A stretch of DNA of 14,569 nt from Ignavibacteriota bacterium (GTDB lineage: Bacteria > Bacteroidota > Ignavibacteria > Palsa-1295), in contig JANYLL010000243.1 of assembly GCA_025357895.1 (NCBI GenBank), forward strand, positions 1 to 14,569, given 5' to 3'. How positions within the stretch are numbered: position 1 is the first letter of the stretch; the number at the start of each line of letters is the position of its first letter. A program made the position numbers and the translations under genes. The notes under the pieces are model-generated. The model did no database searches. It was not told where the DNA came from and saw nothing but the letters and a program-made list of their open reading frames with translations. Shown in pieces: positions 1 through 6,862 of the stretch.

Positions 1-2211
1 ACGCTTGGTAATTCTTCGACGTTCAATCAATATGTTTTTGCGAACGTTGATGGTTCAACAGGTCTTGTTACCGTTTATTTACCTCCCGGAAGATCGTTTG
101 ATCCACAGCTTGATTTTTATGATCACAGTTATTTTACCTGTCATATCGGCTCAACTTTTTTTACAAATAATGCTACCTTAGCTCTTCCTGCTAATGGAAA
201 ACCCCTGGATGATGGAAATACAATAAAAATCAATGATACTGTTCGCACTACTTGGCTCAATAAAAACGGCGTTGATATTATTCAGGATATTTTTCCTGTC
301 GCTTTTACCAAGAGTGGACAGATCGTTTACAAATGGAGCTTCACGAATCATAATGATACTGCGATTGCCATTGGTTGTCAATATTTGCAGGATATACAAA
401 TTTCTGATGCAATCGATAAGAAACAGCCAAATTCGAATGATGGTCCTACCATATTAACAAAATGGAGCTATAAACCTGTTTGGCAGCAATATCCCAACCC
501 TAATGGTCAAACACTGCCATCATATTATATCGGATTTTTACATGATCTTCCAAATTCACCCAATTACTTTCCAAATTTAAGCGGGCAAGGTTATTTAGAT
601 TATCCTACTGCTCCTCTGAAGCTTATTAAGCCAAGTCGTTTGACGATAGGAGATTGGTATACGATGACACAAACGATCTACGGCGCATCGAACACATGGC
701 CGATAGGTGCTTCGTATGGAACGTCTCAAAAAGATGATGCAGTGCTTGTGGAATTCTATCCTCAAAATGTGGGGGCAGGTAAGACAGTTATAGTCGGCAA
801 AACTTCCTATGGTACGGGCGAATATGAGAATTGTTTAGGTACTCTTTTTTCAGTTGTAGTCTACCCCCACCATCTCATTTGGGATACCATTACAAAAACA
901 TACTCGCAAAATCTGATCCATATAGAAAAATTTGTTTTTGACCCTAATCAATCGAATAATTCTGCAGATACAAAAATTACACTTGCTGTTCGAGATGACC
1001 TTACATTAGTTGATACATTTTGTACAAAACCGATCGGTAAAACTCAAACAAAGCCTGATACCCTCCCAGGCGCATTTATCCCGGCAGGGGGGATGGGATA
1101 TTTCGAGTGGTGGGCATGTGTTGGTCCTGCACTATATTGTAACGGACCTAATGTTGATACCTTAATATTTACGGCAACATGCAGTGTTTGTCCTCCGGGA
1201 TTTTTAAATTCTCAAGGTGCACAAGAATGCGATCAGTTAATCACAATTGATTGTGCTGAAGCAGATGTGGATGCTCCGCTTTTTTCGGATACAGTGTATG
1301 ATTGTCATTCGGCGAGTTTAACACTCAGCGACTCGCGAATAACAGATAGAGGACTTAATAGCATCACCTGGAAACCAGCAACCGGAACCGTAGCGTCTAA
1401 TTTCATTATCTCTGATCCGGTATCGCCTATCAGCCCTTGTGTCTACGGCGCAACGACTGATAAGGCAAAACATACGATTACCATAACAAAGATCGATTCA
1501 ACTCTTGGAGGATGTTTTGATTTTACCTTGACAGATTGTCTCGGACATCAGAGTTTCACCACTGTTTGCCTAAAGGGCTGTACGCTTGTCAACCCTCATC
1601 CGGATTCACTTCCTCCGGTTTTTACTCTTATCAAAAGATTGCAAAATCGTGACACATCGTTTTGCTCTAGCCAAATAGATTCATTCATGGTGTCGGATAG
1701 CAGGCTGCGTGATTCGGGTATTTGTAAACTTGAAGTTGTTCAGGGAACGGACGTCAATATGCAACTCAGTAAACTCCCATTTACTAATGGCGATGGAATA
1801 ACTCGATTCACTGTAAGGGTACTTGATTCGTTGCGCGACGGTAATATTTGCATTCGTGCAACCGATTGTGCAAATCCGGCACACTTTGCTGATACATGTA
1901 TTCATTTTTGCAGAAGCATTTCGAGCGCTGTACAAGAAAGGGGTAGAATGGCTTTGGTCCTCGAAGCCAATCATCCGAATCCCTTCTCGCATATTACGAC
2001 ATTTAATTATACTGTTAACGAATACGGGAATGTAAAACTTTATCTCTATGATGAACTCGGAAGAGAGATGGCGCGAATCGTTGATGGTGCGAAAGCTCAG
2101 GGAACACATACCATTGATTTTGATGGCTCTAAACTGCCGAACGGAAGTTATATTGTGCGGTTGGAAAATGGTGGAGAAGTTGTTTCGAGAAGAGTGGTGG
2201 TGGAGAGGTAA
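1..2211 (+). CDS. T9SS-sorted secreted protein with two Cys-rich repeats (5' end missing)
   Basis: Frame 1 is open from the first base to the TAA at 2209-2211, so the true start lies upstream; the first possible start inside the window (TTG at 385) is only an internal codon. The visible 736 residues fall into three parts. Residues 1 to about 415 are an aromatic, Thr/Asn-rich extracellular-type region that I do not recognise. Residues about 421-527 and 532-637 form two tandem repeats, each with a D-(A/S)..P-x-F opening, an S-D-S-R-x-x-D core, a T-D-C motif and a closing C-x3-C. The last ~85 residues are a T9SS type-A sorting domain: N-H-P-N-P-F at 657-662, then alternating beta strands with L-Y-D-E-L-G-R-E, P-N-G-S-Y and a Val/Arg-rich end. 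In known T9SS substrates this tail directs passage through the outer membrane and is removed. The specific role is unknown. It ends against a convergent gene. Confidence 0.9.
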   Translation, partial: TLGNSSTFNQYVFANVDGSTGLVTVYLPPGRSFDPQLDFYDHSYFTCHIGSTFFTNNATLALPANGKPLDDGNTIKINDTVRTTWLNKNGVDIIQDIFPVAFTKSGQIVYKWSFTNHNDTAIAIGCQYLQDIQISDAIDKKQPNSNDGPTILTKWSYKPVWQQYPNPNGQTLPSYYIGFLHDLPNSPNYFPNLSGQGYLDYPTAPLKLIKPSRLTIGDWYTMTQTIYGASNTWPIGASYGTSQKDDAVLVEFYPQNVGAGKTVIVGKTSYGTGEYENCLGTLFSVVVYPHHLIWDTITKTYSQNLIHIEKFVFDPNQSNNSADTKITLAVRDDLTLVDTFCTKPIGKTQTKPDTLPGAFIPAGGMGYFEWWACVGPALYCNGPNVDTLIFTATCSVCPPGFLNSQGAQECDQLITIDCAEADVDAPLFSDTVYDCHSASLTLSDSRITDRGLNSITWKPATGTVASNFIISDPVSPISPCVYGATTDKAKHTITITKIDSTLGGCFDFTLTDCLGHQSFTTVCLKGCTLVNPHPDSLPPVFTLIKRLQNRDTSFCSSQIDSFMVSDSRLRDSGICKLEVVQGTDVNMQLSKLPFTNGDGITRFTVRVLDSLRDGNICIRATDCANPAHFADTCIHFCRSISSAVQERGRMALVLEANHPNPFSHITTFNYTVNEYGNVKLYLYDELGREMARIVDGAKAQGTHTIDFDGSKLPNGSYIVRLENGGEVVSRRVVVER
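1261..1911 (+). repeat. Two tandem Cys-rich repeats within the secreted protein
   Basis: Copy 1 spans about 1261-1581 and copy 2 about 1594-1911, each roughly 105 codons. Shared landmarks in order are D-x(2-3)-P-x-F, a Cys about 8-12 residues later, S-D-S-R-x-x-D, a Thr/Ser beta-rich stretch ending T-D-C, and C-x3-C at the end. The copies are divergent at residue level, so this is old domain duplication rather than recent DNA duplication. The paired cysteines would suit disulfide-stabilised beta-sandwich modules in an exported protein; that is inference. Confidence 0.65.
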
Positions 2212-2214
2212 GAG

Positions 2215-2285
2215 GAAGTCAAAAGTTCAAAGTCAAAAGTCAAAAAGGGATTTTTTTTCACTTTTGATTTTTGACTTTTAATTTT
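2215..2285. terminator. Heptamer-built hairpin between convergent genes, candidate bidirectional terminator
   Basis: Four head-to-tail 7-mers (GAAGTCA, AAAGTTC, AAAGTCA, AAAGTCA at 2215-2242) are followed after a short T-rich spacer by inverted 7-mers (TGATTTT, TGACTTT, TAATTTT at 2265-2285). Bases 2226-2245 can pair with 2262-2281 with one mismatch and one G-U pair. The element starts 4 nt after the stop of the upstream gene and ends just before the stop of the minus-strand gene, where a two-way terminator is expected. It is A/T-rich rather than GC-rich, so the terminator role is a guess. The same architecture recurs at 5390-5463. Confidence 0.55.
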
Positions 2286-2292
2286 TAGTCTC

Positions 2293-3102
2293 TCAACGTG
2301 CCTTCTTGATTATAACTACTCCCAGTCTCTGTGGTTTGAATATGCTGCTTGAGGATTCAACGACAAGTGTATATAATCCGATGGGAAGCGTTGTTCCATT
2401 TTCGTCCTTTCCATCGAAATGGTATGATTCGGTTCTATATATTCTTTGATTTTGCGCAATAGTGCTCCGAAGTCTTCCACGCAAGTCATAGAGTTTTGCA
2501 GAAATAATTTCTTCGTTCTCACTTGGAATTGCAATAGTAATATTTGTTGCATCATTGAAACCATCTCCGTCTGGTGAGAATGGATTCGGTGAAATCTGAA
2601 TATTTATAGCTGTGGGAGGGGGAAGAGTATCGGAAGAGTTCGATTTTTTTTCCAAGGGTGTTGAACCTTGCGGATCAAATGACGACGCCCAGTTCAGGGG
2701 ATCGGTACTTGGTCCCATACCGTATCTTTTTTCGAGCGAGATACCTGTATGATTCGTGATGTTCGGTGAATTCCATGATGAAGCATAATCAAGGCTATCA
2801 ATAGTACTTCCATTGGTGTTCAGCAGCATTACCTGAGCACCGTTATCAGCGAGATGAAATGTGCTTTTATTTAAAACGATCATTCCAGGTTTCCCGAGGA
2901 GCAATGGAAATGTTGAAAAGAAAGTCGAACTTGCATCAATGACGGTGTAATTTTTTGGCGGAAGTGTAAGCGAATCAATTCTATACCTGTACGTTGTATC
3001 AACGAAGCTGATGGTAAGCCAAAGGCTATCAGCACGAACTATAGTCGAACTTGTATTATAGAGTTCAATCCATTGTGACGAAGTACTTTTTGGCGTTGCC
3101 AT
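2293..3102 (-). CDS. Lamin-tail-domain secreted protein, 3' fragment of a frameshifted gene
   Basis: This frame carries the second half of the protein begun by the gene at 3039-3965. The predicted start (ATG at 3102) lies inside a lamin-tail (LTD) motif: the codons just upstream in this frame read N-A-I-V-I-N-E-I before the Met, matching the V-V-I-N-E-V-M of the first LTD. It is therefore a continuation, not an independent start. Residues 1 to about 155 form the second LTD (S-Q-W-I-E-L-Y-N near the start, S-L-E-K-R-Y near its end). Residues about 168-269 hold a C-terminal domain with S-P-N-P-F-S-P-D-G-D-G-F-N-D, then L-Y-D-L-R-G-R and P-I-G-L-Y, as in FlgD-Ig-like and gliding-associated tails used as secretion or anchoring domains. 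The intact protein would have about 557 residues and be exported. Confidence 0.8.
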   Translation of the reverse strand: MATPKSTSSQWIELYNTSSTIVRADSLWLTISFVDTTYRYRIDSLTLPPKNYTVIDASSTFFSTFPLLLGKPGMIVLNKSTFHLADNGAQVMLLNTNGSTIDSLDYASSWNSPNITNHTGISLEKRYGMGPSTDPLNWASSFDPQGSTPLEKKSNSSDTLPPPTAINIQISPNPFSPDGDGFNDATNITIAIPSENEEIISAKLYDLRGRLRSTIAQNQRIYRTESYHFDGKDENGTTLPIGLYTLVVESSSSIFKPQRLGVVIIKKAR

Positions 3103-3965
3103 GATCTCATTAATGACGATTGCATTTCTGCAATTGGAATATATACTTGCGAACGAAGTGTATCGTTCGAGCGGACTTCATCCTGCGACTCATACACGAA
3201 CGCTGTGATATTTATTCTTCCGTAATCGGGATTTTGCCAGGTGAGGATTATGTCTTGCTTTTGCAATGGAGCAATCGCAGAGGTTATTTGCGATTCGGCA
3301 ATAGGTAATCCGGAATTCGAGAAAATCGTAATCATGCCATCGCTGATTTGTCTTCTTCCTTCATTTACTATTGTGGCGGTGATACGAAGTTCGTTCTGAT
3401 TCGAAAGTATATATGATAGCGATTCGAGTGTCAGATCAAAATCTCTTCTTCGAATTGAATTCCGGGCACCGGGTGTTGCGCCAATGGTATCAATACACTC
3501 ACTAAAATTTGATGAATCATTAGATGCTCCATAATCAATTCGTTCTAACGACGCACCGCTTGAGCCGCCCCATGACGGAGAGTATTTAAGACTATCGATA
3601 ATATTTTTAGAAGAATCTTTGAAAATAATGACATCACCGCTATTGCCAAGAGAAGGAACAGGCGTGTGAAGAATGTTGGCAGTAGGAATTGAATATTTCG
3701 TTCTTAAATACTGTGCAGAGTCTTTCGTGATTATTATATAGCCATGTGGCGCGATGGTATCGGGAAGTAGAGTATAACTTCGTAAATGGTTGGAAAAAAC
3801 CCAACCAATAGTAGATACGGCAGAATCTGTTGGATTAAAGAGTTCGATCCATTCCGGCTCAGGTTTTATTGGCGCATACATCACTTCATTAATGACAACA
3901 TGCTGCGCATAAGCGCCAGGAAGATTTGCCAAAATGATCAATAAAATCAAAATCAGGTATTTCAT
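3039..3965 (-). CDS. Lamin-tail-domain secreted protein, 5' fragment of a frameshifted gene
   Basis: The start ATG at 3965 gives a clear Sec signal peptide (M-K-Y-L, hydrophobic core, cleavage after A-Y-A at about residue 20). Residues 21 to about 170 form a lamin-tail domain (V-V-I-N-E-V-M, W-I-E-L-F-N-P, S-L-G-N-S-G-D near its middle). Residues about 175-275 resemble a CARDB/Ig-like beta domain (A-T-I-V-N-E-G-R-R...S-N-D-T-L-R). After Glu280 the frame runs into 28 residues with no domain character and then a stop, while the neighbouring frame picks up the second LTD. Adding one A to the A run at 3125-3127 (giving GAA AAT GCA) restores a single ~557-residue protein. This is a real frameshift mutation or a sequencing/assembly error. 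The gene is divergent from rimO across 88 bp. Confidence 0.82.
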   Translation of the reverse strand: MKYLILILLIILANLPGAYAQHVVINEVMYAPIKPEPEWIELFNPTDSAVSTIGWVFSNHLRSYTLLPDTIAPHGYIIITKDSAQYLRTKYSIPTANILHTPVPSLGNSGDVIIFKDSSKNIIDSLKYSPSWGGSSGASLERIDYGASNDSSNFSECIDTIGATPGARNSIRRRDFDLTLESLSYILSNQNELRITATIVNEGRRQISDGMITIFSNSGLPIAESQITSAIAPLQKQDIILTWQNPDYGRINITAFVYESQDEVRSNDTLRSQVYIPIAEMQSSLMRSWQRQKVLRHNGLNSIIQVRL

Positions 3966-3969
3966 TCTT

Positions 3970-4000
3970 CAAAAATACAAAAAAAACTGTAGAGACGCAA
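3970..4000 (-). promoter_or_regulatory. Possible Bacteroidota-type promoter for the lamin-tail gene
   Basis: On the minus strand TATTTTTG (3977 to 3970) matches the TAnnTTTG -7 box of Bacteroidota sigma factors, with a TTG (4000 to 3998) 20 nt upstream inside the palindrome. The box ends only 4 nt before the ATG at 3965, so a transcript would be almost leaderless. The match is short and the DNA is A/T-rich. Confidence 0.3.
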
Positions 4001-4015
4001 TATATTGCGTCTCTA
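3990..4015. repeat. Perfect 26-bp palindrome in the divergent spacer
   Basis: The sequence from TAGAGACGC through AATATATT to GCGTCTCTA is its own exact reverse complement. Palindromes of the GTAGAGACGC...GCGTCTCTAC type are, to my recollection, scattered as small non-coding repeats in many bacterial genomes, so this is probably a mobile or REP-like intergenic element rather than a gene-specific operator. As RNA it would form a strong hairpin ahead of either divergent gene. Confidence 0.8.
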
Positions 4016-4021
4016 TCAATA

Positions 4022-4042
4022 ACTAAAGACTAACGACTACTG
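4022..4042 (+). repeat. Three tandem heptamers upstream of rimO
   Basis: ACTAAAG, ACTAACG and ACTACTG follow one another without spacers, 7 nt after the palindrome and 11 nt before the rimO ATG. The unit length equals that of the AAAGTCA hairpin elements, but the sequence differs. Function is unknown; it occupies the place where rimO's leader would be. Confidence 0.5.
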
Positions 4043-4053
4043 TTAAGCTATCT

Positions 4054-5382
4054 ATGCCTGAACTGAAGAGAAATCCGCCGAAGCGAGTATCGCTTATTAC
4101 GCTTGGCTGTGAGAAGAACACTGTTGATTCAGAAGTACTTATGGGTGGTCTGCGCCATAATGGTGTTCGCCTTGTGAATGACGCTGCAAATTCTGATATT
4201 ATAATCCTCAATACGTGCGGATTCATTGAAAGCGCAAAACGTGAATCGATCAATTCGATTTTAGAAGCTGTGGAGATGAAGAAATCAGGCAGCGTAAAAG
4301 AGGTGTATGTTGCCGGATGCCTATCTGAACGCTATCGCGCAGAACTTGAAGCAGAGATCACCGGCGTTGACGGATATTTCGGCACGGAAGATTTCGAGCG
4401 AATCATAAAATCGGTTGTTCCCGAAGCCGAGATGAAAACCGGTGCCGATCTTAGATATGAGCTTCTAGGAGAGCGCGTTCTAACAACGCCGAAATTTTAT
4501 TCCTATATTAAAATATCCGAGGGGTGTGATAATCCGTGTTCGTTCTGCGCTATTCCGATCATGCGCGGAGGTCATCGCTCGAAATCACCAGAAGAGATCG
4601 CCTTTGAAGCCATGATGCTTGCCGGACAAGGGGTGAAGGAGATCATCCTCATTGCGCAGGATTTAACATATTACGGACTCGATCTCACAGACGAACGAAC
4701 ACTTGCCGATCTTCTTCGCAGGCTCGTAAAAGTAAATGGTATCGAATGGATCCGTTTGATGTATGCGTATCCGGCTAAATTTCCGCTTGATGTTTTAGAT
4801 GTTATGGCTTCGGAAGAGAAGATCATTCCGTATCTCGATATTCCGGTTCAGCATGCTTCGACAGAAGTTCTGAAATCAATGCGTCGCGGTATCACGCGTC
4901 GTGGCACCGAAGAATTGATCGAGAAGATTCGCAGCAAGATTCCGAATATAGCATTGCGTACAACACTCATTACCGGCTATCCGACCGAAGGTGAGCGAGA
5001 GTTTGAAGAACTTGAAGAGTTTGTTACGGAGATGAAGTTCGATAGGCTCGGAGTTTTTACCTATTCAGTCGAAGACGGCACAACAGCAGAGCCGCTTGGC
5101 GATGCGGTAAGTGAAGAAGAAAAGCGACGCAGGCATGCCAGGTTGATGGATATACAAAGAGAAATATCCTTCGAAAAAAATCTTGCAAAGATCGGCAAAC
5201 ATGTTCGTACACTTATCGAGCGTGAAGAAGATGGTATTTATTATGGACGCACGGAAGCCGATGCGCCTGAAGTGGATAATGAAATTGCCGTGCATTCAAA
5301 AAAGCAGTTGGATGCGGGGATGTTTGTAAACGTCATGGTTAGGGAAGTAGATGAGTTTGATCTTGTAGGCGATGCAATCTGA
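4054..5382 (+). CDS. rimO: Ribosomal protein S12 methylthiotransferase RimO
   Basis: RimO is a radical-SAM enzyme that puts a methylthio group on the beta carbon of a conserved aspartate of ribosomal protein S12. At 442 residues it has the usual family length and all parts. An N-terminal UPF0004 domain carries the three cluster cysteines Cys19 (L-G-C-E-K-N-T-V-D-S-E), Cys55 (N-T-C-G-F) and Cys89 (A-G-C-L). The radical-SAM core has C-x3-C-x2-C at Cys158, Cys162 and Cys165 (S-E-G-C-D-N-P-C-S-F-C). A C-terminal TRAM domain lies at about 375-442. The L-G-C-E-K-N-x-V-D-S-E signature and I-P-I-M-R-G-G-H favour RimO over the tRNA enzyme MiaB. The ATG has no Shine-Dalgarno, in line with its neighbours. 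Its end overlaps the next gene by 11 nt, so the two are probably co-transcribed. Confidence 0.97.
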   Translation: MPELKRNPPKRVSLITLGCEKNTVDSEVLMGGLRHNGVRLVNDAANSDIIILNTCGFIESAKRESINSILEAVEMKKSGSVKEVYVAGCLSERYRAELEAEITGVDGYFGTEDFERIIKSVVPEAEMKTGADLRYELLGERVLTTPKFYSYIKISEGCDNPCSFCAIPIMRGGHRSKSPEEIAFEAMMLAGQGVKEIILIAQDLTYYGLDLTDERTLADLLRRLVKVNGIEWIRLMYAYPAKFPLDVLDVMASEEKIIPYLDIPVQHASTEVLKSMRRGITRRGTEELIEKIRSKIPNIALRTTLITGYPTEGEREFEELEEFVTEMKFDRLGVFTYSVEDGTTAEPLGDAVSEEEKRRRHARLMDIQREISFEKNLAKIGKHVRTLIEREEDGIYYGRTEADAPEVDNEIAVHSKKQLDAGMFVNVMVREVDEFDLVGDAI

Positions 5383-6784
5383 GACAACAAAAGTCAAAGG
5401 TCAAAAGTCAAAAGTCAAAATAAAACATTTTGTTTTGACTTTTGACTTTGCACTTTTAACTTGCTTCTCCCTTCTCCTTTATTTTACCTTCGGTTCTATA
5501 TCCTTTGCACAAGAACAGGATAAACCTCCTGAATTTCAATTCGATATTCTCTCATTTCAGACCTTGAAATTTTCCCCCGATAGCACCCGGGTGGATGTAT
5601 ACGTAGCCGTACCATATTCCTGGTTGATGTTTTTGAACGCCGGAGAAAAATTTGTTGCCGATTATGAGGTAACACTAAGCATTACTGAAAAAGGAAGTGA
5701 CAGTGCGATCCGTCACCGCAAACAGCCGCTTTCTGCGTTGATTGCAACTGCTGAATGGGAAAAATTGCACGAACTTGATCTAACTCGCGCTGATGCTTCG
5801 CAGTATTCATTCATTTTGAAGCAAGGAAGCGAATATAGTTTACGGATAGATATAAAGGACCTTACAAGCCATAAAGATATTATGGCGACCAGAGAATTTC
5901 ATGTTCTTACATTCCCAGCAACTACGGCATCAATAAGCGATATATTGCTTTATAAATCAAAAGAAGGTAGAAGCCTCACTCCTCATATCGGAACGGATAT
6001 TTCAAGTTTGAAAATAGATGAAGCCGGATTGTTTTGTGAACTTTATAATGCTCCGCAAAGTCTTCCGTTTTGGTTGCTGCAGCGAATCAGTTCGATTGAC
6101 GATGCCGATGAAATTTCCCGGAATGTTACGGTGCTTGTTACAAGCGGGCTGAAGCGTATGCCGGCATTCCTGCCATTCATTCAGGAAGATCTTTGGAGCG
6201 GCACATATCTGCTCGAAACGTTTATGCTTTCAAATGCAAAAGATACAATGCTTTCAACGTCGAATGCTTTGCAAAGTCATGCACTTGCATATCGCTCGCG
6301 AAAAATAGAGGTAAGCGGCGTTCACGGAGTTCCGCTTGCAGGACTTGATCTTGATGATGCTATACAGCAGCTAGCGTATATTGCTATTGGCGGCGCTTAT
6401 GATTCGCTCTTTCACGCTCAGACCAAACAGGAAAAACGCAAAGCCATTATGGATTTTTGGGATAAGATGAATTGGTATCGAGGACAACGAACAACCAGGC
6501 CAATGGAAGTATTTTACCGTCGCGTTCAATATGCTAATGAGCATTATAAGGGAATGGGATCCGGGTGGCGCAGTGATAGAGGAAAAGTGTACATCATGTT
6601 AGGTTCGCCGACTTCAATGGATCGTCATCCCTATGATGCTAATAACCGACCTTATGAAGTATGGCAATACTATGATCTAAGTCAGCAATATTATTTTTCC
6701 GATCAATTTATGATGGGAGATTACCGTTTAGTAAGCATAGCTCCGGTAACAGGCACATTTCTTTGGCAGCGTGAAAGTTATTGA
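5372..6784 (+). CDS. Secreted GWxTD-domain protein
   Basis: The family function is unknown; GWxTD proteins are typical exported proteins of Ignavibacteria and some other phyla. The 470 residues begin with an unusually long signal peptide: a Lys-rich n-region (residues 7-18), a hydrophobic core and likely cleavage after S-F-A (residue 46). Residues about 11-26 are encoded by a heptamer hairpin repeat and put an Asp (25) into the hydrophobic stretch. No usable ATG or GTG follows the repeat before the mature protein, so the start at 5372, 11 nt inside rimO, is the best choice. A beta-rich middle is followed by the C-terminal GWxTD domain (about 360-470), here G-W-R-S-D-R-G at 398-404 with Ser for Thr, then V-Y-I-M-L-G-S-P and Y-E-V-W-Q-Y-Y. 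The stop overlaps a possible promoter for the next gene. Confidence 0.85.
   Translation: MQSETTKVKGQKSKVKIKHFVLTFDFALLTCFSLLLYFTFGSISFAQEQDKPPEFQFDILSFQTLKFSPDSTRVDVYVAVPYSWLMFLNAGEKFVADYEVTLSITEKGSDSAIRHRKQPLSALIATAEWEKLHELDLTRADASQYSFILKQGSEYSLRIDIKDLTSHKDIMATREFHVLTFPATTASISDILLYKSKEGRSLTPHIGTDISSLKIDEAGLFCELYNAPQSLPFWLLQRISSIDDADEISRNVTVLVTSGLKRMPAFLPFIQEDLWSGTYLLETFMLSNAKDTMLSTSNALQSHALAYRSRKIEVSGVHGVPLAGLDLDDAIQQLAYIAIGGAYDSLFHAQTKQEKRKAIMDFWDKMNWYRGQRTTRPMEVFYRRVQYANEHYKGMGSGWRSDRGKVYIMLGSPTSMDRHPYDANNRPYEVWQYYDLSQQYYFSDQFMMGDYRLVSIAPVTGTFLWQRESY
5390..5463. repeat. Second heptamer hairpin element, inside the 5' coding region
   Basis: Four direct 7-mers (AAAGTCA, AAGGTCA, AAAGTCA, AAAGTCA; 5390-5417) face four inverted ones (TGACTTT, TGACTTT, GCACTTT, TAACTTG; 5436-5463). 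Bases 5404-5420 pair perfectly with 5433-5449 over 17 bp with a 12-nt loop. It has the same plan as the element at 2215-2285, but here it lies within the reading frame of the GWxTD protein, straight after the rimO stop. Confidence 0.75.
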
Positions 6785-6810
6785 AGGCAGGAAATTTTGA
6801 AGTAAATTTG
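6781..6810 (+). promoter_or_regulatory. Possible Bacteroidota-type promoter for the five-gene run
   Basis: TTG at 6781-6783 is followed after 19 nt by TAAATTTG (6803-6810), fitting the TTTG-N19-TAnnTTTG promoter of Bacteroidota with one mismatch in the upstream box. It would give a leader of about 45-50 nt before the GTG at 6863 and could add to read-through from rimO. This is the only run of more than a few bases without a gene between 4054 and 13565. Confidence 0.35.
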
Positions 6811-6862
6811 CAGGGGCATGATCGCCGTTATCGAGAAGTTATTACTTTAATATTATTTTTTA

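Noticed and set aside
1681..2109. 142-codon open frame on the minus strand
   Set aside because: It overlaps the second Cys-rich repeat and the T9SS tail, which are clearly coding on the plus strand; the antisense product has no recognisable features.
3039..3131. Programmed -1 ribosomal frameshift joining the two lamin-tail frames
   Set aside because: The site reads GCA GAA ATG with no X-XXY-YYZ slippery heptamer, and no strong downstream hairpin is evident; loss of one A from a run of four is the simpler explanation.
5390..5463. CRISPR-like or tandem array from the heptamer repeats
   Set aside because: Units are contiguous 7-mers without spacers and form an inverted repeat; no cas genes are present.
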